Source of the DNA: Phycisphaerales bacterium UBA2402
GTDB taxonomy: Bacteria; Planctomycetota; Phycisphaerae; Phycisphaerales; UBA1924
DNA: 11,605 nucleotides
NCBI GenBank assembly: GCA_002343715.1
Contig: DDSA01000066.1
Span: forward strand, 1 to 11,605
Direction: 5' to 3'
Shown here: piece after piece, positions 7,841 to 11,605 of the stretch
How positions within the stretch are numbered: position 1 is the stretch's first letter
How the letters are laid out: each line of letters starts with the position of its first letter
Translations under genes and position numbers: made by a program
Notes under the pieces: model-generated
Databases searched by the model: none
The model's input: the letters and a program-made list of their open reading frames with translations, nothing else
What the model was told of the DNA's origin: nothing

Positions 7841-7854
7841 CTTCATTGAATCTC

Positions 7855-7898
7855 TGAACCATCGGATTGGTCGACAGGACCATTGAACCGGGATGGTC
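7855..7898 (+). promoter_or_regulatory. Repeated TGAACC/TGGTC elements able to form alternative hairpins
   Basis: TGAACC occurs at 7855 and 7884, each followed by TGGTC (7868-7872 and 7894-7898). The middle GACCAT (7878-7883) can pair with the upstream TGGTC (5 bp, 5-base loop) or with the downstream ATGGTC (6 bp, 9-base loop), but not both. The element lies about 100 bases before the esterase start. Whether it is regulatory is inference. Confidence 0.35.
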
Positions 7899-7996
7899 GC
7901 TTCCGAACTGCAAGATTTCGATTTCAACGGCGTACCACCCGCGGATTCAGGCCTGGTTGATACTGCTGCTGGCAGCAGGCGGATGGAGATTTTGCC

Positions 7997-9781
7997 ATGA
8001 AGTACGCGACAACCCTGTATGCGGTGGTGTTGATGATGGGAACATCAACCGTGTTGGCTCAGCCTAAGGACGAATCGGGTGTCGCCGCTACGGCGGTCTC
8101 TCCAGAAGCCGCGGCGTGGGTCAAGGCCAATGCCATTCCATTCGACTCTCCCGAAGCCGGACGTGGGTTCGGGGACCTCGCGCCGCTCAAGGCTCTGGTG
8201 GGCGATGCCCGAATCGTGTCTCTCGGAGAGCCGACCCACGGGACGCGCGAGGCGTTCCAACTCAAGCACCGTCTTCTCGAGTACCTCGCCACGGAACTGG
8301 GTTTTACGCTCTTTTCCATCGAGGCCAACATGCCCGAGAGTTATGAACTCAATCAGTACGTGCTGGAAGGAAAAGGCGACCCAAAGAAACTCATCGGCGG
8401 CATGTACTTCTGGACGTGGAACACCGAAGAGGTCCTGGCGATGGTCGAGTGGATGCGGGAGTACAACAAGGTCGCGGCCTCGCCCGTGCGTTTCACGGGC
8501 TTCGACATGCAGACACCCACCATGGCCATGGGCATCGTTGCCGAGTTCGTCCGGGAGCACATCCCGGATGACGCCGCGGCGATCGCCAAGGCCTACGACA
8601 CCATCGCCCGGGCCGAGGCCGGCTCGGGCGATTTCGGCGTCGGAACCGGCTCATTTCCCGTCGAGGCGGCCCGCGGCAAGAAACTCATTTTCTCCGGCTG
8701 GATACGCACCGAGAATGTTCAGAACGGCTGGGCGGGCCTCTGGTGGCGCACAGACGGACCCAACGGTGTTCTCTCGTTCGAGAACATGAACGAGCACGGC
8801 CCACGCGGCACGACTCCGTGGACGCGGTACGAGTTCGCGCTCGATGTGCCTAAGGAAGTCACGAACATCAACTTCGGTGTTCTCATGCCGGGCGATGGAG
8901 CCGCGTGGTTCGACGACCTCGAAGTCCGCCTCGACGGGGAGGTCTTTACCGATCCAGAACGGTTCAGTTTCGACTTCGAGAACGACGCGGTCCGCTTCCT
9001 CGCGGGGCTGTCCCGCGGTTACAGCCTCAGACGCACCAACGAGCAACCACACGGCGGGACCACCTGCCTCGAACTCCGCAAAACCGCACGGGCTGATGCC
9101 CCGGACCCTGAAGATGCCGAGCGCGCCGCGGATGAGGCCGCCGCCCTCCTCAAGGATCGCCGCGAACACCTTGTGGAATCCGCGGGCGAGAAGGAAACCG
9201 CCTGGGCGGAACAGAACGCAAGGATCGTCCGCCAGTACGCTCGCATGATGAACACCGGTGACTCCTCCGGCGGGTCCAACTACCGCGATCGGGCCATGGC
9301 CGACAACGTCGAGTGGATACTCGGGCAGAACCCCGGGGCCAAGATCGTGCTTTGGGCGCACAATGCTCACGTGAGCCGCGCACCCATCTGGGGTCAGATC
9401 TGGATGGGATCGCACCTTGAAAAGAAGTTCCCAGGTCAGATGGTCGTCTTCGGGTTTTCAACCGGGTTCGGTCATTACACCGCCGTCGAATCGGGCAAGG
9501 GTCTTTCCGACTCGAACGCGCTCGAAAGTCCGCCCGCGCAGAGTGTTGAGGCCTACCTCGCTGCTGCGGAAACCCCAATGTGTTTTCTCGATATCCGGGC
9601 CGCGAAGCAGGGCGATGAGGGGAGCGGCTGGGCCGCACAGATCCGCCCCATGCGCAGCATCGGCGCGATGGCGATGAATGGCCAGTTCACACCCGTCAAC
9701 CCGAAACAGGCCTTTGACATTCTTGTCTATCAGCACCGGACGACCGCCGCGAAGCAACTCGACACCAGGCCCGGCCGGTAG
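7997..9781 (+). CDS. Secreted erythromycin-esterase-family protein with inserted jelly-roll domain
   Basis: The protein has 594 residues from ATG 7997, with GGAG (7985-7988) 8 bases upstream. A signal peptide (about 1-21, ending VLAQ) points to export. The erythromycin-esterase fold starts near residue 44. Its active-site motif LGEPTHGTREAF carries Glu 78 and His 81. A second conserved block, VLWAHNAHVSR, carries His 455 and His 458. These match the Glu/His centre used by Ere enzymes for ester hydrolysis. Between about 209 and 363 the fold is interrupted by a beta-rich segment containing FSGWIRTENV, GLWWRTDG, INFGVLMPG and AWFDDLEV, then FDFEND and GGTTCLELR. This pattern recalls carbohydrate-binding-like jelly-roll modules. 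The esterase fold resumes near 375. Export and the insert make macrolide resistance an unsupported guess; the natural substrate is unknown. The gene stands alone, converging on radA with 39 bases between stops. Confidence 0.93.
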   Translation: MKYATTLYAVVLMMGTSTVLAQPKDESGVAATAVSPEAAAWVKANAIPFDSPEAGRGFGDLAPLKALVGDARIVSLGEPTHGTREAFQLKHRLLEYLATELGFTLFSIEANMPESYELNQYVLEGKGDPKKLIGGMYFWTWNTEEVLAMVEWMREYNKVAASPVRFTGFDMQTPTMAMGIVAEFVREHIPDDAAAIAKAYDTIARAEAGSGDFGVGTGSFPVEAARGKKLIFSGWIRTENVQNGWAGLWWRTDGPNGVLSFENMNEHGPRGTTPWTRYEFALDVPKEVTNINFGVLMPGDGAAWFDDLEVRLDGEVFTDPERFSFDFENDAVRFLAGLSRGYSLRRTNEQPHGGTTCLELRKTARADAPDPEDAERAADEAAALLKDRREHLVESAGEKETAWAEQNARIVRQYARMMNTGDSSGGSNYRDRAMADNVEWILGQNPGAKIVLWAHNAHVSRAPIWGQIWMGSHLEKKFPGQMVVFGFSTGFGHYTAVESGKGLSDSNALESPPAQSVEAYLAAAETPMCFLDIRAAKQGDEGSGWAAQIRPMRSIGAMAMNGQFTPVNPKQAFDILVYQHRTTAAKQLDTRPGR

Positions 9782-9820
9782 AGCCGCGGCCGTTTCGTGA
9801 TTGGTGTCATGGCTCTTACC

Positions 9821-11266
9821 CTACCCCAACTGCTCAATGGCCTTATCCACGGTGGGTATTTCCACGACATCCACGCCCGCGATGCCCCGAACGACCTTCC
9901 GTTCCGCCGCGTGGAGCGCTGGAAGCAACAGCCGTGTGTACCCGAGTCGTGCGGCCTCTCGCACCCTCGCCTCTCCGTGCGGGACGGGGCGGATCTCCCC
10001 CCCCAGACCAACTTCCCCAACCGCCGCGGTCGCCCCGGCAAGCCCACGGCGATAGTGGGCCCCCGTGATCGCCAGCAGAAGCGCCAGGTCTGCCGCGGGT
10101 TCGGCAACTTTGACTCCTCCGACGCTGCTGGCGAAGATATCGCGATCCGCCAGCCGAAGGCCCGCGTGCTGTTCAAGGACGGCGATGACCATCGCCAGTC
10201 GGTTGGCATCAAGCCCGCTGCTTTTGCGCTTGGCCGCGCCGAGGAAGCCCGTGGCCGTCAGGGCCTGCACCTCCACCAGGATGCAGCGAGTTCCCGTCAT
10301 CACCGGGCACACGATGCACCCCGGCCGGGGCGTGGCAAGGGCCGCCGGCACTCCCGCGCCCTCCGGAACTTCTCGAAGCCCAGCGCCCGTCATCTCGAAC
10401 AATCCGATCTCCAGCGTGGTGCCGAATCGGTTCTTGACCGCGCGAACCACGCGGTGGCTGTGGTACCTGTCCCCCTCGAAGTTCAGCACACAATCCACCA
10501 GGTGCTCCAGCAATCGCGGCCCGGCCAACTGCCCCTCTTTGGTCACGTGCCCGACGAGCACGACGGCGATCCCGCTCGCCTTGGCCAGATAGACCAGGTC
10601 CGCGCAGCACCGCCTCAACTGCGAGACGCTGCCGGGCGAGGCGGGCAGGTCGGACTTGTAGATCATCTGCACCGAGTCGATAATCATCACCCGCGGTTGG
10701 ACTCGGCGTGCCTGCTCCACGATTCTCGCGAGGTTGGTTTCGGATAAGACGAAAAGGTCCGGTCCCGTGGGAGAGTGTCCGGACAGCCGTTTTGCCCGAA
10801 GCCCCACCTGTTGCGACGACTCTTCGCTCGACACATACAGCACACGGTTCCCGCCGTTCGCCCACGCGAAGGCCGCCTGGAGCAGCAGAGTTGATTTGCC
10901 GATCCCCGGCTCTCCACCCATGAGGACCGCGCTCCCGGGCACAAGCCCACCCCCCAGCACGCGGTCCAACTCGTGAACTCCGCAAGTGAGTCGAGACGCG
11001 GGGGCAGTCTCTGAGTCGATGCCTGAAATCGGCACGGCGTTGGCGACGGTGGGGCCGATTTTCTCTGGGTCAAGACCTGCACCGTCTGATCTGCTCACAT
11101 CGCCCCAGGCCGCCACCAAACCTTTCTGAGGGTCGCTCTCCTGAGCCGGGTCGAAGGTGGTCTCCTCAAGTGAGTCCCACAGCCCGCAGTCGGGACACTT
11201 GCCGTGCCATCGGCTCTGCGATGAGCCGCATTCGCGGCAGACGAACACACGGCGAACTTTGGGCAT
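9821..11266 (-). CDS. radA: DNA repair protein RadA
   Basis: RadA is a RecA-like, DnaB-type ATPase that promotes branch migration during recombination and helps process stalled forks. The 481-residue protein starts at MPKVRRVF, the usual RadA beginning; the frame is open upstream, but that extension is not RadA-like. A C4 zinc finger (Cys 10, 13, 24, 27) is followed by a linker somewhat longer than usual (about 38-90). The ATPase domain has Walker A GEPGIGKST (118-126), Walker B VMIIDS (Asp 197) and the RadA-specific KNRFG motif (278-282). The C-terminal Lon-protease-like domain contains GLDANRLAMVIAVLEQ, SVGGVKVAEPAADLA and GEVGLGGEIRPV. No Shine-Dalgarno precedes the start. TATCAT, a good -10 match, ends only 5 bases before ATG, so the transcript may be nearly leaderless. 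The CIVCPVMTGTRC segment holds three Cys near the start of the Lon-like region, which I do not recall as typical. Confidence 0.97.
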   Translation of the reverse strand: MPKVRRVFVCRECGSSQSRWHGKCPDCGLWDSLEETTFDPAQESDPQKGLVAAWGDVSRSDGAGLDPEKIGPTVANAVPISGIDSETAPASRLTCGVHELDRVLGGGLVPGSAVLMGGEPGIGKSTLLLQAAFAWANGGNRVLYVSSEESSQQVGLRAKRLSGHSPTGPDLFVLSETNLARIVEQARRVQPRVMIIDSVQMIYKSDLPASPGSVSQLRRCCADLVYLAKASGIAVVLVGHVTKEGQLAGPRLLEHLVDCVLNFEGDRYHSHRVVRAVKNRFGTTLEIGLFEMTGAGLREVPEGAGVPAALATPRPGCIVCPVMTGTRCILVEVQALTATGFLGAAKRKSSGLDANRLAMVIAVLEQHAGLRLADRDIFASSVGGVKVAEPAADLALLLAITGAHYRRGLAGATAAVGEVGLGGEIRPVPHGEARVREAARLGYTRLLLPALHAAERKVVRGIAGVDVVEIPTVDKAIEQLG

Positions 11267-11271
11267 GCCGG

Positions 11272-11277
11272 ATGATA
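11272..11277 (-). promoter_or_regulatory. Possible -10 box for a leaderless radA transcript
   Basis: On the minus strand TATCAT (5 of 6 to the -10 consensus) ends 5 bases before the radA ATG, which would put the transcription start at or near the start codon. No convincing -35 box is visible at 16-18 bases. Confidence 0.25.
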
Positions 11278-11341
11278 CCGGTCGCCATCGCCCTCGTACC
11301 ATCTTGACCCGTGCCCGGGGGGTGGGTGCGGATCGGTGTAC

Positions 11342-11353
11342 CCGCTGCAGCGG
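11342..11353. repeat. 12-bp perfect palindrome before the AsmA/TamB-like gene
   Basis: CCGCTGCAGCGG is a perfect palindrome ending 6 bases before ATG 11360, in the 93-base divergent region shared with radA. It occupies the place where a ribosome binding site would sit. It could be an operator or occur by chance. Confidence 0.4.
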
Positions 11354-11359
11354 TATCGA

Positions 11360-11605
11360 ATGACTCAGAAACCCGCCCGAACATCTCTCCGAAAGCGGCT
11401 CTGCATCGGCGTGCTCCTGGCTGCGATCGTGGTCCTCGCGGCGTACTTGATCTTGACCAGCCCGCCGGTCGTTCGCGTCATCGTCTTGGGACGGTTGGAA
11501 CAGGCCACCGGCGGCAGGTTCATTGCCGAATCCGCTCACCTCCGGGGATCATCGCTGACGATCGTCTCTCCGCGCCTCAGCGTGCATGGTCTGCCCGGTC
11601 CCGCC
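11360..11605 (+). CDS. AsmA/TamB-like envelope protein (3' end beyond window)
   Basis: The first 82 codons are present and the gene runs off the window. ATG 11360 is the only reasonable start after the in-frame stop at 11273-11275; no Shine-Dalgarno is visible. A basic N terminus (RTSLRKR) precedes a transmembrane helix (about 14-33). Then comes VVRVIVLGRLEQATGGRFIA and a beta-type stretch (HLRGSSLTIVSPRLSVHGL). A single N-terminal anchor followed by a 'G-x-LEQATGG' region and alternating beta segments is how AsmA/TamB-family bridge proteins begin; these span the periplasm and move lipids or help outer-membrane assembly. With so little of the protein visible, the family call is tentative, while the reading frame itself is credible. 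It is divergent from radA. Confidence 0.6.
   Translation, partial: MTQKPARTSLRKRLCIGVLLAAIVVLAAYLILTSPPVVRVIVLGRLEQATGGRFIAESAHLRGSSLTIVSPRLSVHGLPGPA

Larger units (their letters stand above)
7363..7996. other. Long intergenic region with terminator, small ORFs and inverted repeats
   Basis: This 634-base stretch has no recognised gene. From left to right it contains a tandem CATACGAACT repeat (7391-7411), a terminator-like hairpin (7412-7438), and a weak promoter candidate with TTGTGA (7498-7503) and TGTATC (7521-7526) 17 bases apart. Next come a 50-codon ORF with a good ribosome binding site (7574-7726) and an 11-bp inverted repeat (7764-7774 with 7830-7840). Repeated TGAACC and TGGTC elements follow (7855-7898), then a 35-codon ORF (7893-8000) whose stop overlaps the esterase start as ATGA. 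No tRNA, rRNA or known riboswitch was recognised. Confidence 0.6.

Noticed and set aside
7440..7996. Search for tRNA, CRISPR or transposon ends in the long gap
   Set aside because: No T-arm with cloverleaf context, no regularly spaced repeats, and no terminal inverted repeats with a transposase were found.
7867..8067. 66-codon ORF starting with TTG and containing a hydrophobic stretch
   Set aside because: It has no ribosome binding site and overlaps the esterase signal-peptide region by about 70 bases in another frame.
9782..9820. GAGCC...GGCTC inverted repeat between the convergent esterase and radA genes
   Set aside because: It has only 5 bp of stem around a loop of more than 20 bases and no T-run, so it cannot be called a terminator.
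9997..10004. C8 tract within radA as a phase-variation site
   Set aside because: It encodes the conserved Gly-Gly of GEVGLGGEIRPV, and radA is a housekeeping gene; the run follows from codon choice.
9797..10747. 316-codon ORF on the plus strand
   Set aside because: It is antisense to radA, which carries its zinc finger, Walker and KNRFG motifs on the other strand.
11267..11539. N-terminal extension of radA by 91 codons
   Set aside because: The extra residues are low-complexity and lie opposite the start of the AsmA/TamB-like gene. RadA proteins start just before the zinc finger, as at 11266.

Overview
The window is G+C-rich (about two thirds by eye), densely coding, and mostly on the + strand. 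Its architecture suggests a Gram-negative-type bacterium of the Planctomycetota, perhaps a Phycisphaerae-like lineage. The pointers are an aerotolerance (Bat)-like gene set with a very large exported member, a short-N-terminus chorismate synthase, and a secreted erythromycin-esterase-family protein with an inserted jelly-roll domain. This placement is inference; no rRNA, tRNA or other taxonomic marker is present.

Layout. (1) Positions 1-5664 hold three consecutive + strand envelope genes: the 3' part of a membrane-anchored von Willebrand factor A (vWA) protein, a single-pass protein with a helical extracytoplasmic domain, and a 1291-residue exported protein built of a long alpha-helical part, a beta-rich part, one transmembrane helix and a cytoplasmic tail. 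The order resembles BatA/B, BatC, BatD. (2) aroC (chorismate synthase) follows after 33 bases, then a 134-residue three-helix membrane protein of unknown function. A 10-bp hairpin that looks like an intrinsic terminator lies at 7412-7438. (3) Positions 7363-7996 are the only long stretch without a recognised gene. They hold the terminator, a 50-codon ORF with a good ribosome binding site, an 11-bp inverted repeat, direct repeats able to form alternative hairpins, and a 35-codon ORF that ends in an ATGA overlap with the next gene. (4) A secreted erythromycin-esterase-family enzyme (7997-9781) converges on radA (complement of 9821-11266). (5) The first 82 codons of an AsmA/TamB-like envelope protein start at 11360, divergent from radA, and run off the window.

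How the genes relate. The first three genes probably act together at the cytoplasmic membrane, with the vWA and helical proteins as partners of the large BatD-like protein. aroC and the small membrane protein may be carried on the same transcript up to the terminator. The esterase, radA and the AsmA/TamB-like gene look like independent units.

No CRISPR array, transposase, phage gene, tRNA, rRNA or obvious defence system was found. The most unusual items are the oversized BatD-like protein, the jelly-roll domain inserted inside the esterase fold, and the structured, ORF-containing leader in front of the esterase gene.
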